Positions 1 to 8,340 are shown, numbered from the stretch's first letter. The stretch: DNA of 45,378 nt from Candidatus Saccharimonadota bacterium (GCA_017406405.1 JAFQYO010000018.1:1-45378); one strand, 5' to 3'. The notes: generated by a model not told the origin, from the letters alone. Program-made: numbers and translations.

Positions 1-144
1 GGAGTTACTCATGCCGTAGCTTAAGTCTCCATTGACAAATAAGTTATTAAAGGACTTATCTCCGGAATAAGTAGGTAGTTGCCAGCCCTTCGGGCATATA
101 CTGTCAGTTGCGTTGACGCCGGAGAAGGAAGAGAGGGAGGAATA
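1..144 (-). pseudogene. 5'-truncated FISUMP-type surface protein fragment (runs off left edge)
   Basis: On the minus strand one frame is open from position 144 through position 1 and continues beyond the window. It reads 48 residues containing DSICPKGWQLPTYSGDKSF, which matches the 'ICPxGWxLPT' signature of the Fibrobacter-succinogenes major paralogous (FISUMP) family, common in secreted CPR proteins. A stop codon (minus TAA, positions 145-147) closes the frame only a few codons before the signature. No ATG, GTG or TTG lies between the stop and the signature, so the N-terminal part (signal peptide or prepilin segment) is absent. It is either a decayed gene, a start-less silent cassette, or a gene broken by a frameshift. 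The rest of 1-186 holds only the gpsA promoter. Confidence 0.5.
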
Positions 145-170
145 TTATTATAAAAATAAATAAAAATTAT

Positions 171-178
171 GTTAAAAT
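171..178 (+). promoter_or_regulatory. gpsA extended -10 box, leaderless type
   Basis: TGTTAAAAT ends 8 nt before the ATG at 187. No Shine-Dalgarno sequence is present, so transcription should begin at or next to the start codon. This favours the start at 187 over an in-frame ATG at 169, which lies upstream of this box. Confidence 0.6.
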
Positions 179-186
179 GGGTATAT

Positions 187-1086
187 ATGAAAGTCGGGAT
201 TTTAGGCGCGGGGGAATTTGGGAAGACGATGGGGGTTGTCGTAAGAAAAAACGGAAACGCGACATATTTTTTTGACCCGGCGGTTTTCCCGGAGCGAACG
301 ATTAAGGACGTTATCGCTTTTTCTGACGCGCTTTTAATTGCGGTTCCCTCTTCGGCCATGCGGAAGTTATTATCGTCTTTCCCGGAAGCGGGATTTATGA
401 AACCGTTAATCGTGACGACTAAAGGTCTGTTCGACCCAGAAATTTTTGAGAAATTCCGCGAGGTCGAGATTGTCTCGGGGCCGGGGTTTGCGAGCGAGAT
501 TGTCGAAGGAAAAAGAGTGAAGCTGACAATTGCGAAAAGAGGGATTTTCGAGGGGGCGACGCTTTCGGAGAAACTCCTCGGGACGGAGACGCTTAAATTC
601 GACAAAACCGAAGACGTGAAAGGGGTGATGATTCTTTCGGGGTTGAAAAATATTTATGCTATCGAGTCGGGGCGGAGGAAACTCACAGTAAAATCGGACG
701 AGTTTAAGGAATATATAAAAACCGCGCTAATCGAGGCACAGAAAATCCTGCTTTATAACGGCGGGTTTTTAGAGTCGGTGCGACTTCAGGCCGGAGTCGG
801 GGACTTTGTGCTCACCTGCGGGAGCGAGATGAGCCGGAACTATCAGTTTGGGAAGAGATTAGGCGAATTTGAGATGGCCCAGAGGGGGAGAAGAGGGCGG
901 TTTTATCCGGCCGTGTTCAAGGCGAATCGAGACGCGAGGCTGAGACAAATGCTTTTCCCGCGAGGGACGACTATCGAGGGCGTGAACGCGGCGCGCGCGA
1001 TTTTAAGAGGGGAGCTGTTTGTTCCGCGAGAAGCAGAAATCCTATCAGATATTCTAAGGAGGATAAAACATGACATTGAACTCTAA
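187..1086 (+). CDS. gpsA: Glycerol-3-phosphate dehydrogenase [NAD(P)+]
   Basis: This cytosolic enzyme reduces dihydroxyacetone phosphate to sn-glycerol 3-phosphate for phospholipid backbones. The N-terminus carries a Rossmann loop GAGEFG (residues 7-12). SGPGFASEI matches the family 'GPxFAxE' motif, LKNIYAIESG holds the catalytic Lys region, and AGVGDFVLTC...SRNYQFG matches the C-terminal 'GxGDLxxTC..SRN' signature. At 299 residues it is somewhat shorter than typical GpsA (about 330), with a basic Arg-rich stretch (MAQRGRRGRF and following) replacing part of the C-terminal helical region. The start at 187 follows the -10 box by 8 nt. The 3' end overlaps the helicase gene by 17 nt, so the two are probably co-transcribed and translationally coupled. 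Confidence 0.85.
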   Translation: MKVGILGAGEFGKTMGVVVRKNGNATYFFDPAVFPERTIKDVIAFSDALLIAVPSSAMRKLLSSFPEAGFMKPLIVTTKGLFDPEIFEKFREVEIVSGPGFASEIVEGKRVKLTIAKRGIFEGATLSEKLLGTETLKFDKTEDVKGVMILSGLKNIYAIESGRRKLTVKSDEFKEYIKTALIEAQKILLYNGGFLESVRLQAGVGDFVLTCGSEMSRNYQFGKRLGEFEMAQRGRRGRFYPAVFKANRDARLRQMLFPRGTTIEGVNAARAILRGELFVPREAEILSDILRRIKHDIEL

Positions 1087-4000
1087 ACAAAAAGAAGCGG
1101 TCGAATATCTCGAGGGACCTTTGCTTGTTCTCGCGGGGCCGGGGACCGGAAAAACTCACCTTTTATCGGCGCGAGTCGAAAACATTTTAAAAAAGACAGA
1201 TACAAACCCGGAAAATATACTTTGTCTCACGTTTACCGAGAACGGGGCGACAAACATGCGCCTTCGACTTCTCTCGACGGTTCGGGAGGCGGCGCGAAAA
1301 CTCCAGATTCATACTTATCACGCGTTTGGGGCGGATTTGTTGTCGCAGTATAAAAACTATGCCGAAAAATATGACCGCGAGCTCGACGAGCCAATCGACG
1401 ACGTGAAAAAATATCGAATGATAAAGAAGATTCAGGGCGAGCTTCCGGCGATGAATATCCTGAAACGGGGGGCTGTGAAAGACATTATTTCGACAATTTC
1501 TTCGGCGAAATCGGCGCGACTCACCCCCGGTGATTTGATAAAAATCGCCGAAATGAACGAAAATTTGAGCGCGGAGCTGAACTCCGAAATTTCTCCGATT
1601 TTAGGGGCGGCGAAAAAGGGCGCGAGATACCCCGAAGCCGTTAAAGATGTTTATTTTCCGATTTTTGAGATTCTTCAAAAACATTTTTCTAAGAAGCCGA
1701 TTTCGAAAGATATCGAGGCGATCGCGAATCCGCTCGGGAAGGAGCTCGCGGAGATTATTAGCGAGGAAGATGCAAAACTCGAGGCAGGCGAGAAAGTTTC
1801 TGTTAAGGGTCTTACGGCTTGGAGAAATGCGAATTTTGAACTTGACGATAAGGGTGAGTGGCGACTCAAAGACCGGATTTCTAACAAGAAACTTCGAGCG
1901 GTTGGCGAGGTCATGGAAAAATATCAGGAGATGCTCGAAAAAGAGGGGCTTTATGACTTCGACGATATGATAGAAGAGGCGATAAAAATGCTGAAAAAAG
2001 ACCGAGGATTTCGGCTTACGCTTCAGGAGAGGTTTCAGTATATTTTGCTCGACGAGTTTCAGGATACGAACCCGAGCCAGGCGGAAATTATAAAACTGTT
2101 GACGGATTATGAAAAGCCAAATGTGATGGCGGTCGGCGACGACGACCAAGCGATTTTTGCGTTCCAAGGTGCGGAGGCGTCGAACCTTTTGACGTTCCAA
2201 CAGTTTTATAAAGCGAAAGTCGTGAATCTTGAGGAGAATTATCGTTCTAAGCAAGAAATTTTAGACTTTTCTCGAAAAATTGCTGACCAAATCGAGGATA
2301 GTTTTGCGAAAAAACAGAATGTGCCGAAAACTCTTAAGGCGTTTAAGGGGAAAGGTGCGGAGCTGAGTCGACACGAATTTTTGACGAGCGACCAAGAATA
2401 CCAGTTTGTTACGGACGAAATTTTGAAACTTATCAAGGCCGGGGTGAAGCAGAGCGAAATTGCGATTATTGCGCCGAAACATAAATACATCGCGCCGATT
2501 CTTCCCTTCTTAAAAGAGTCGGGAAAGATAAACATCGCGTATGAGCGGAGGGATAATATTTTTGAGGACGTGAGGCTGAGCGAGATTTTGACGCTTTCGA
2601 GGTTTGTGTATGATCTTTCGCAAGGGAAAAATATTTCTTCGAGACTGCTCGAAATACTTGCGTTTCCGTTTTGGAAAATTCCGGCGGGAGAGGCGATTTC
2701 TACGGTCTTCCGCGCGAAAAATGACCATAAGGCGGGGCTGGATTATCTCTTAAAGTCGGAGTCGAAGAAGATAAAAGAAGTCGGCGAGTTTTTGGCGAAG
2801 CTCGCGATGGTATCCTTCGACACACCACTCGAGCTGATGATAGATTATATGGTCGGGACGGTCGAACTTGATGACTTTAGGTCGCCATTTTTGGAGTTTT
2901 ATGCGAAGGAGCAGGGAGATTATGAGACATTTGAGCTTTATGAGAACCTCGCCGTCTTAAAACAAGCGCTAGAGAGCTATGTCTCGGGGCGAGAGAAAGG
3001 GACGAGACTGAAGGACCTTGTCGAGATGGCGAAAGATTATGAGGAAGCGGAAATTGCGCTCACGAACACTTCCCCCTATCGAGATTCGGAGGACGCGGTC
3101 CAAATCGTCACGGCGCACAAGTCAAAGGGACTCGAATATACCTATGTTTTTCTGGTTGCGGTTGACCATATGAGCTGGGGAAAAGGAAAAGGCAATAACA
3201 ACCTTCTTTCGCTCCCGAAAAACATGCTCCAAATCCGTCATACCGGGGTGACCGATGACGAGAGACTTCGGCTGTTTTTCGTCGCGATTACGCGGGCGAA
3301 AACTGTGCTTTGTATCACGAACTCTTTGAAGGATTTTTCTGGGAAGTCGCCGGCGAGACTAGAATATCTCGGGGAATATGAAGACGAAAACGGAGATGTG
3401 ATTTCTCCATATATCCGAGAAGATGGAAAATATAAGATAAAACAACATTATGACGACCTTAGAGAGCTTCGGAAGGTCGTTGACCTTCGGAAGACATGGC
3501 GGAGCGCGTACGCAAAACACTCGCCCGAACTAAAGCCGATTCTTCTCAAACGGATGGAGAATTATCGTCTTACGGCGAGCGATTTGACGAGCTTTGTTGA
3601 CATTACTTTCGGGGGGCCGATGATTTTCTATCAAAACAAAGTCCTTCTCACTCCTCAGCCGCCGGCAGACGCGAACATAACTTTCGGGAATCTTTTGCAC
3701 AGCGTTTTTGAGAAAGTTACGAACGAAAAAATTTCCGACGCGACGGCGATAAAAATGTTCAGGAGCGAGGCAGAAAAGACCGATTTAACAGAGACAGAAG
3801 TGAAAGATTTGCTCGAGGGAGGCGAGGTTTCGCTCAAGATTTCGCTCGAGACTTTCGGAGATTTGCTCCGCGCTCAAAATTCACGCGCGGAAGTTGATTT
3901 CCGGGCGGAGCATTTGACCGTCGAGGGGATTCCGGTGACCGGGAAAATTGACCACATTCAAGTCAATGATGAGAAAAAGACAATTGAGATTTTTGACTTT

Positions 4001-4378
4001 AAGACGGGAACGTATCATAAAGAAAAATGGGGGAGCGTCAGTTCGCTTTATAGGTATAGCCTTCAGCTCGGGTTTTATAAGTTGATTCTCGAAGCGTCGC
4101 CGAGGTATAAAAACTATAAAGTCACGAAGGGGCATATCCTCTTCGTTCGCCCGGATGACGAGGGGAAGGTTTATGATAAGGAGCTTGATTTCGACGAGTT
4201 TGAGAGGAAGGAAGAGCCGAAGCTAAAGGCGATGATGGCGGCGGTTTATCATCAGGCGACGACGCTCGAGTTTCTTGATGATGAAGAACTGAGGATTGAG
4301 CCGAATAAAAAGAGAAGCTTTAAAGAAGTGAAAGAGTTTATCGCACTTTTGCTTGAAAAATCTGGAAAGATAGGTTAG
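1070..4378 (+). CDS. UvrD/AddA-type superfamily 1 helicase with C-terminal RecB-family nuclease domain
   Basis: This is an ATP-dependent 3'-5' DNA helicase with a fused nuclease, expected to act in double-strand-break processing. Visible SF1 motifs are the Q-motif region (LNSKQKEAV), Walker A AGPGTGKT (residues 22-29), Walker B LLDEFQDTN (about 327), VGDDDQAIFAFQG (motif III), LEENYRS (motif IV), TAHKSKGLEY (motif V, about 683) and FVAITRA (motif VI, about 738). The C-terminal third has GNLLHSVFEK and then GKIDHI...IFDFKTG (about 958-980), a PD-(D/E)xK nuclease core as in RecB/AddA/AddB. Length 1102 fits AddA or actinobacterial AdnA-like helicase-nucleases rather than PcrA (about 730). A strong AAGGAGG lies 8 nt before the ATG inside gpsA. 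No partner subunit is seen in this window. Confidence 0.85.
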   Translation: MTLNSKQKEAVEYLEGPLLVLAGPGTGKTHLLSARVENILKKTDTNPENILCLTFTENGATNMRLRLLSTVREAARKLQIHTYHAFGADLLSQYKNYAEKYDRELDEPIDDVKKYRMIKKIQGELPAMNILKRGAVKDIISTISSAKSARLTPGDLIKIAEMNENLSAELNSEISPILGAAKKGARYPEAVKDVYFPIFEILQKHFSKKPISKDIEAIANPLGKELAEIISEEDAKLEAGEKVSVKGLTAWRNANFELDDKGEWRLKDRISNKKLRAVGEVMEKYQEMLEKEGLYDFDDMIEEAIKMLKKDRGFRLTLQERFQYILLDEFQDTNPSQAEIIKLLTDYEKPNVMAVGDDDQAIFAFQGAEASNLLTFQQFYKAKVVNLEENYRSKQEILDFSRKIADQIEDSFAKKQNVPKTLKAFKGKGAELSRHEFLTSDQEYQFVTDEILKLIKAGVKQSEIAIIAPKHKYIAPILPFLKESGKINIAYERRDNIFEDVRLSEILTLSRFVYDLSQGKNISSRLLEILAFPFWKIPAGEAISTVFRAKNDHKAGLDYLLKSESKKIKEVGEFLAKLAMVSFDTPLELMIDYMVGTVELDDFRSPFLEFYAKEQGDYETFELYENLAVLKQALESYVSGREKGTRLKDLVEMAKDYEEAEIALTNTSPYRDSEDAVQIVTAHKSKGLEYTYVFLVAVDHMSWGKGKGNNNLLSLPKNMLQIRHTGVTDDERLRLFFVAITRAKTVLCITNSLKDFSGKSPARLEYLGEYEDENGDVISPYIREDGKYKIKQHYDDLRELRKVVDLRKTWRSAYAKHSPELKPILLKRMENYRLTASDLTSFVDITFGGPMIFYQNKVLLTPQPPADANITFGNLLHSVFEKVTNEKISDATAIKMFRSEAEKTDLTETEVKDLLEGGEVSLKISLETFGDLLRAQNSRAEVDFRAEHLTVEGIPVTGKIDHIQVNDEKKTIEIFDFKTGTYHKEKWGSVSSLYRYSLQLGFYKLILEASPRYKNYKVTKGHILFVRPDDEGKVYDKELDFDEFERKEEPKLKAMMAAVYHQATTLEFLDDEELRIEPNKKRSFKEVKEFIALLLEKSGKIG

Positions 4379-4431
4379 AATTTTTCTAATCCTGGTTCAG
4401 TTTTCTTAATTTTTTGAAGGGGGTGAGATGA

Positions 4432-4647
4432 ATGGGATTGTTATTTCCGGATAAATATTGTCTGAAGGACAAAAGAACCGGCCAGACCGAAACGTTTAAT
4501 GACCCGAAGGACGCGGCGATGTTTTTAAAAATGCACGGTGCGAACACCGTCAACGCGGGCGGAACAAACACGCTCGAAAAACTCGGCGAACTTGGCTATA
4601 ACACAAAAGGTGATAAGAGCGGGATTTTAGGCTGGTTCGGGCTCTAA
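4432..4647 (+). CDS. Small conserved-looking hypothetical protein (71 aa)
   Basis: I do not recognise this 71-residue protein. It is soluble by composition, begins MGLLFPDKYCLKDKRTGQ and ends with a hydrophobic GILGWFGL tail. The middle (FNDPKDAAMFLKMHGANTV) looks like an amphipathic helix. Support for a real gene is a good GGGGGTG ribosome-binding site just upstream, a stop codon followed at once by a rho-independent terminator, and normal codon use. An ATG three bases earlier (4429) is in another frame. It lies 53 nt after the helicase, with a weak hairpin (TTAGAA...TTCTAA) between them. Confidence 0.6.
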   Translation: MGLLFPDKYCLKDKRTGQTETFNDPKDAAMFLKMHGANTVNAGGTNTLEKLGELGYNTKGDKSGILGWFGL

Positions 4648-5097
4648 TTATTTATCTTTTGCCTCCGCAAGGGGGCTTTTTTTATGTTTATAGTCTTCTA
4701 TTGCTTTATGGAGGGCTTGGTGGCCGAGGATAGAGCAGTGAAATTTGTGTTCCGGGAGACCGCCGAGAAAATCGCAAATTTCTTTCGCGGTGATTTTGTC
4801 CGCATCTTCGAGCGAACGACCTTTTGCGAGCTCGGAAAGGGCGGAAGTCGAAGCGATTGCACTCGCACAGCCATAAGTTTTCCAGCCAATATCAGAAATG
4901 TATTCTTCCCCGTTTTTCGCGCCGACCTTGATTTTTATGAGCATCTGGTCGCCACAAATCGGGTTTCCGACGATTCCCTCTCCGTCGGCTTTGAATTTTC
5001 TTTCGTCGCCCATGAGAAAATTGCGCGGGTTTAGAAAATGGTCTTTTACGATTTCTGTGTAAGCCCAAGATTTTTCGAGGGGAGAAGGTTTTGTCAT
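4648..5097 (-). CDS. iscU: Iron-sulfur cluster scaffold protein IscU/SufU type
   Basis: This scaffold accepts sulfur from the cysteine desulfurase and assembles [2Fe-2S] clusters. All ligand residues of the family are visible: Cys48 with Asp50 (GNPICGD), Cys77 (YGCASA) and His120-Cys121 (HKFHCSI). At 149 residues it is slightly longer than E. coli IscU (128), with a Lys-rich C-terminal tail that overlaps a terminator on the other strand. The start ATG overlaps the stop of iscS by 4 nt (ATGA), so translation is coupled and the pair forms a minimal ISC/SUF system. No IscA, HscA/B or ferredoxin gene is beside it. Confidence 0.88.
   Translation of the reverse strand: MTKPSPLEKSWAYTEIVKDHFLNPRNFLMGDERKFKADGEGIVGNPICGDQMLIKIKVGAKNGEEYISDIGWKTYGCASAIASTSALSELAKGRSLEDADKITAKEICDFLGGLPEHKFHCSILGHQALHKAIEDYKHKKSPLAEAKDK
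4661..4683 (+). terminator. Rho-independent terminator after the 71-aa gene
   Basis: GCCTCC-GCAA-GGGGGC forms a six-pair stem with a tetraloop, followed by seven T residues. The element lies inside the 3' end of the convergent iscU gene, where it encodes part of its Lys/Pro-rich tail. Confidence 0.75.
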
Positions 5098-6575
5098 GGT
5101 TGTTCCTTTAGTTTTATGGTTGAGATAGATTGGAGGCGGGAGACAATCGGTTTTAGAGTCTTTATGAGTTTTTTGAGGTCGGATTTTTTTGTGTCGAGGC
5201 CGAGGGAGAAACGAACGGAATTATGGGCGATTTCGGCGTCGCCGGTCATCGACATAATGACATGGGACGGTTCGAGGTCGCCGGAAGCGCAAGCGGAGCC
5301 GGTCGAGACGGCGAAGCCGGCGAGGTCGAGGTAAAGCTGGGTCGATTCGCCTTCGGCAGAGGGGAAAGAGACGTTTAAGATGTTCGGAAGGGATTTGCTC
5401 GGACGAGAAGCTATTTCTTCGGAACGGTTACTGCTTTTTCCATATTGCGAGCTATCACTATCTTTTTCGCTTCGGGAAACTTCAGTCGGATTTCTGTCGT
5501 CGTCCAGTCGTGCAGAGCGCAATGCGCCTCGGGAAACACCGGCCGTCGATTGCGCTCCTTCGTGGTCTCCTCCAGAAATCCGTGAAGTTTTTTTACTCCG
5601 CTCTAAAGACAGTGATAGCTCACCTTTTGACGATTGTTCCGAAGAAATAGCTTCTCGTCCTACTATCGTTTCTTTCGTACCTTCTCGTTCTATCCCTACT
5701 GCCGTGAGTATTTTTGCTGTGGGGAGTTCGCGGAGGATTTCGGAGGCGAGCCAGTCGCGGAGTTTCGCGACCTCCTTATACTTCTTGGGAGTCGAGAAGG
5801 ATTTTTCGGCGACGGCTTTAAATCCGGCGGCGAGAAGTGCGTTTGATGTTCCGGCGCGGCGTTTGTTTTCTTGTTCTCCGCCGAGAATGAGAGGTTTATA
5901 AGGAGCGCCGGTTCGGACGAAGAGCGCGCCGATTCCGACCGGGCCGCCGAGTTTATGAGCGGAGATTGTCAGATAATCAACGCCGAGAGATTTTGTGTCG
6001 AGAGGAATTTTTCCGACGGCTTGAGTCGCGTCGGTGTGGAAGTAAAGCTTTTTTAGGCCCTTTTCTCGATATTCTTTTATTAAAGTTGAGACTTCTTTAA
6101 GGGGCTCGAGGACGCCAGTTTCGTTATTTGCGGTCATGACGGAGATGAGGATTTTTTTCTTTGGAGAGGATTCGAGGAGGAAGTCGAGTTTTTCTTTAAG
6201 GAAGTCGAGCGAAATGACGCCTTCGGAGGAGACGGGGATTTTATAAAGCGGTTCGGCATGTTCTTCGGCGGGAGCGAGGACGGAAGGGTGTTCTATCTTT
6301 GAGACGAAAATCGGACAAGAGTCGAAAATGTTCATGACGGTATTGTTCGACTCGGAGCCGCCGGAAGTAAAGATAATTTCGTTCGGGGAGGCATTCACGA
6401 GATTTGCGACGGATTTTCGCGCGGAGGAGAGGAGGTCGCGCCCGCGGGAACCCGGAGTGTGAAGCGAGGAAGGATTCCCGAGAAGACGGCGTTCAGAAAG
6501 TTCCATGACTTCGAGCATGGCTTTTTTCGCGGAAGGGTCGAGCGGAGAAGTTGCGGAAAAATCTAAATATATCAC
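5094..6575 (-). CDS. iscS: Cysteine desulfurase with an in-frame palindromic insertion
   Basis: This PLP enzyme converts L-cysteine to alanine and delivers persulfide sulfur to IscU. The PLP-Lys motif SAHKLGG (about residue 207), the conserved TDATQAVGK and HTDAT region, GGEQENKRRAGT, and the catalytic Cys loop STGSACASGDLEPSHV (about 429) are intact. Length is 493 residues against about 390-400 for the family. The excess lies between VGIERE and SLPNILNVSF, roughly residues 298-396. It is Ser/Glu/Arg-rich, has no homologous segment in ordinary IscS, and is encoded by a large inverted-repeat element (5401-5660). It would sit on the small domain before the catalytic loop. The start is GTG at 6575, 6 nt after TATAAT, which implies a leaderless mRNA. 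Confidence 0.87.
   Translation of the reverse strand: MIYLDFSATSPLDPSAKKAMLEVMELSERRLLGNPSSLHTPGSRGRDLLSSARKSVANLVNASPNEIIFTSGGSESNNTVMNIFDSCPIFVSKIEHPSVLAPAEEHAEPLYKIPVSSEGVISLDFLKEKLDFLLESSPKKKILISVMTANNETGVLEPLKEVSTLIKEYREKGLKKLYFHTDATQAVGKIPLDTKSLGVDYLTISAHKLGGPVGIGALFVRTGAPYKPLILGGEQENKRRAGTSNALLAAGFKAVAEKSFSTPKKYKEVAKLRDWLASEILRELPTAKILTAVGIEREGTKETIVGREAISSEQSSKGELSLSLERSKKTSRISGGDHEGAQSTAGVSRGALRSARLDDDRNPTEVSRSEKDSDSSQYGKSSNRSEEIASRPSKSLPNILNVSFPSAEGESTQLYLDLAGFAVSTGSACASGDLEPSHVIMSMTGDAEIAHNSVRFSLGLDTKKSDLKKLIKTLKPIVSRLQSISTIKLKEQP
5401..5660. repeat. Nested palindromic element inserted in frame in iscS
   Basis: Arms 5401-5425 and 5636-5660 are exact 25-nt reverse complements. Inside them, 5449-5459 pairs exactly with 5611-5621 (11 nt). 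5480-5495 pairs with 5574-5587 (14 pairs around a 2-nt bulge), and 5515-5523 pairs exactly with 5549-5557 (9 nt). The arms are collinear, so the whole 260-nt unit can fold as one long hairpin in either strand. It is translated in frame within iscS as about 87 residues and stands where IscS proteins normally have a short loop. No terminal inverted repeats with target-site duplication and no transposase are visible. The design resembles the Rickettsia palindromic elements that insert into protein-coding genes, by analogy only. Confidence 0.85.
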
Positions 6576-6581
6576 ATATAT

Positions 6582-6587
6582 ATTATA
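6582..6587 (-). promoter_or_regulatory. iscS -10 box, leaderless type
   Basis: TATAAT (minus strand) ends 6 nt before the GTG start at 6575, within an AT-alternating intergenic stretch. No Shine-Dalgarno sequence is present. Confidence 0.55.
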
Positions 6588-6616
6588 GATATAAATCGGG
6601 AATTTGGGGAGGGGTT

Positions 6617-7363
6617 TTAAATTTTAGATGTGGCGAGTTTTCCGGCCTTTTTAAAACCGTCGTAGTAATTTGTTTTTATCTTCGGGTGGCCGATTTCGTT
6701 CGCGGCGGCGACGATTTCTTCGAGAGAGTCGGTCATTTTATAGATTTTTCGGTCGGGAGGGTTGATGGTTTTTAGGGAGGTTAGTTTTGTCGCGTAGAAA
6801 CGGTCGAGAGGGTGCCAGAATGACTTCCCGAAGAGGAACATCGGCATTTTTGGCATTTTTCCTTCTTGCATGAGAATCAGGATTTCGGAAAACTCATCCA
6901 TAGTCCCGAAACCTCCGGGAAAGAAAACATAGACTTTTGCGGACATGGCGAGCATAACTTTTCTTGCAAAGAAATATTCGAACTGGAGCACGTCGGTCAG
7001 ATAAGGGTTTGGATGCTGTTCGTGAGAGAGAGTGATGTTCAGACCGATTGAACGGCCGCCATATTCGAATGCGCCGCGGTTTGCGGCCTCCATGATTCCG
7101 GGGCCTCCGCCGGTGATGACGGCGTGACCGTTTTCGGCGAGGAGCCGGCCGAGTTCGCGAGCTTTTTTATAGTAGGAGCTAGCTTCTTTTAGACGGGCGG
7201 AGCCAAAAATCGTAACGCCTTGGGGGAACGTGCGGACGATGCGAAGGCCAGAAAGCAGGTCTTTTGCGTATGCTTGGGCGCGGTCATAATCGGCGGATTC
7301 AAGCTCTTTTAAGGCTTCTTGAAAACGTTTGGTGTCTTTTTCGGGTTCTTGTGTTTCGGTCAT
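6617..7363 (-). CDS. LOG-family nucleoside 5'-monophosphate phosphoribohydrolase
   Basis: LOG (TIGR00730) enzymes hydrolyse AMP-type nucleotides or cytokinin nucleotides to the free base plus ribose 5-phosphate. The Rossmann-fold core has GGGPGIMEAANRGA and the catalytic signature FPGGFGTMDE, both intact. Length is 248 residues with an N-terminal helical extension of about 40 charged residues before the core. It is the last gene of the gapA-rpiB-rpe-pfkB operon, 11 nt after pfkB, with a GAGGG ribosome-binding site. Its position beside two pentose-phosphate isomerases suggests that here it supplies ribose 5-phosphate from nucleotides. A wrong name 'lysine decarboxylase' is often attached to this family. 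Confidence 0.8.
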   Translation of the reverse strand: MTETQEPEKDTKRFQEALKELESADYDRAQAYAKDLLSGLRIVRTFPQGVTIFGSARLKEASSYYKKARELGRLLAENGHAVITGGGPGIMEAANRGAFEYGGRSIGLNITLSHEQHPNPYLTDVLQFEYFFARKVMLAMSAKVYVFFPGGFGTMDEFSEILILMQEGKMPKMPMFLFGKSFWHPLDRFYATKLTSLKTINPPDRKIYKMTDSLEEIVAAANEIGHPKIKTNYYDGFKKAGKLATSKI

Positions 7364-7374
7364 AATTTCCCTCT

Positions 7375-8340
7375 TTATTTAATAAGTTGAATCGGCATTG
7401 GATGGAGGTCGATAGATGAGGAAAGGAGACCTCCTTTCGCGCCACGATGTTGGACGACAGAAGTCGAGTTTGCGCTGGCAAAGACTAAGGACTGTTTGAA
7501 GGAGCTTCCGTTTAGAAAGGCGGCGAGGAAACCAGAGCCGAAAGCATCGCCGGCGCCGGTCGTGTCGACGATTTTTACGTCTTCGTAGATTCCGAAACGA
7601 TAGGTTTTTTCGCCGTTTGTCGCGATTCCACCCATCGAACCGTCGGTTATGAGGACGGTTTTGACGTAGTTTTTTAATTTTGAAAGGAGTTCTTCGAGCA
7701 GGTTTCCGCCGACGAGTGAGGCGGCTTCGTGTTTGTTGAGGAGAAGGACATCGACGTCTCCGAGAAGGCCGAGAAGCTGACGTTTATTTTCTAACTCTAG
7801 AACGCCGGGATTGAACATGATTTTTGTTCCGAGGTCATGGGCTTTTTCGAAGAAGGCGAGGATTGTCCCCATATCGCCACGAAGAGTCGTGACATAAAGC
7901 CAGTCGGGGGAGACATAATCAAGGTCGGAAGGTTTTAAGTTGTCGAATTTCGAGGAGGCGCCCCGAAAAGTCAAAACGGTTCTTTCGCCGGATTTTGAGT
8001 CGAGAAGAATAATCGAACAGCCGGTTTTTCCGCGACGAGGATAGGAGATATAGCTCGTGTCGATCCCCTCTTCGTCGAGTTTTTTCAGGATTGCTTCGCC
8101 GGCGGGGTCGTGGGCGATATTTCCGAAATAAATCGCTTCGTGGCCGGAGCGAGCAAAAGTTACGGCGGAATTTGTCCCGCCACCGCCGATAAAGAAATCG
8201 AGTTTGTCGATGTCGTATTTTGAGCCGATTTCGAGAGATTTAAACATGGACTTGTTTTTGAACTCGATAGAGCCGAAATCGTCGCGGTCGATGAGGTAGA
8301 TGTCTTGGAGGGCAGAGCCGAGAGAAACTATACGTGCCAT
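7375..8340 (-). CDS. PfkB-family sugar/nucleoside kinase
   Basis: This is a ribokinase-fold ATP-dependent kinase. The N-terminal substrate glycines appear as FIGGGGTNSAVTFARSG, and the C-terminal signature DTTGAGDAFGSGFLAA contains the anion hole and catalytic Asp. At 321 residues it has normal family length. The substrate cannot be fixed from sequence: ribose, adenosine/nucleosides, or fructose 6-phosphate are all phosphorylated by relatives. The operon context (Rpe, RpiB, LOG) argues for ribose or a nucleoside. The ATG overlaps the rpe stop by one base (TAATG), so expression is coupled. Confidence 0.8.
   Translation of the reverse strand: MARIVSLGSALQDIYLIDRDDFGSIEFKNKSMFKSLEIGSKYDIDKLDFFIGGGGTNSAVTFARSGHEAIYFGNIAHDPAGEAILKKLDEEGIDTSYISYPRRGKTGCSIILLDSKSGERTVLTFRGASSKFDNLKPSDLDYVSPDWLYVTTLRGDMGTILAFFEKAHDLGTKIMFNPGVLELENKRQLLGLLGDVDVLLLNKHEAASLVGGNLLEELLSKLKNYVKTVLITDGSMGGIATNGEKTYRFGIYEDVKIVDTTGAGDAFGSGFLAAFLNGSSFKQSLVFASANSTSVVQHRGAKGGLLSSSIDLHPMPIQLIK

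Noticed and set aside
21-605. Long minus-strand ORF opposite gpsA
   Set aside because: It overlaps a clearly recognised gene along its length, shows no family motifs, and mirrors gpsA codon bias.
4374-4390. TTAGAA/TTCTAA hairpin after the helicase gene as a terminator
   Set aside because: Six A/T-rich pairs with a loop of three and no following T-run; too weak to call.
5380-5901. Plus-strand ORF antisense to the iscS insertion
   Set aside because: It is long because a palindrome reads similarly on both strands; no ribosome-binding site or promoter is present and flanking parts mirror iscS.
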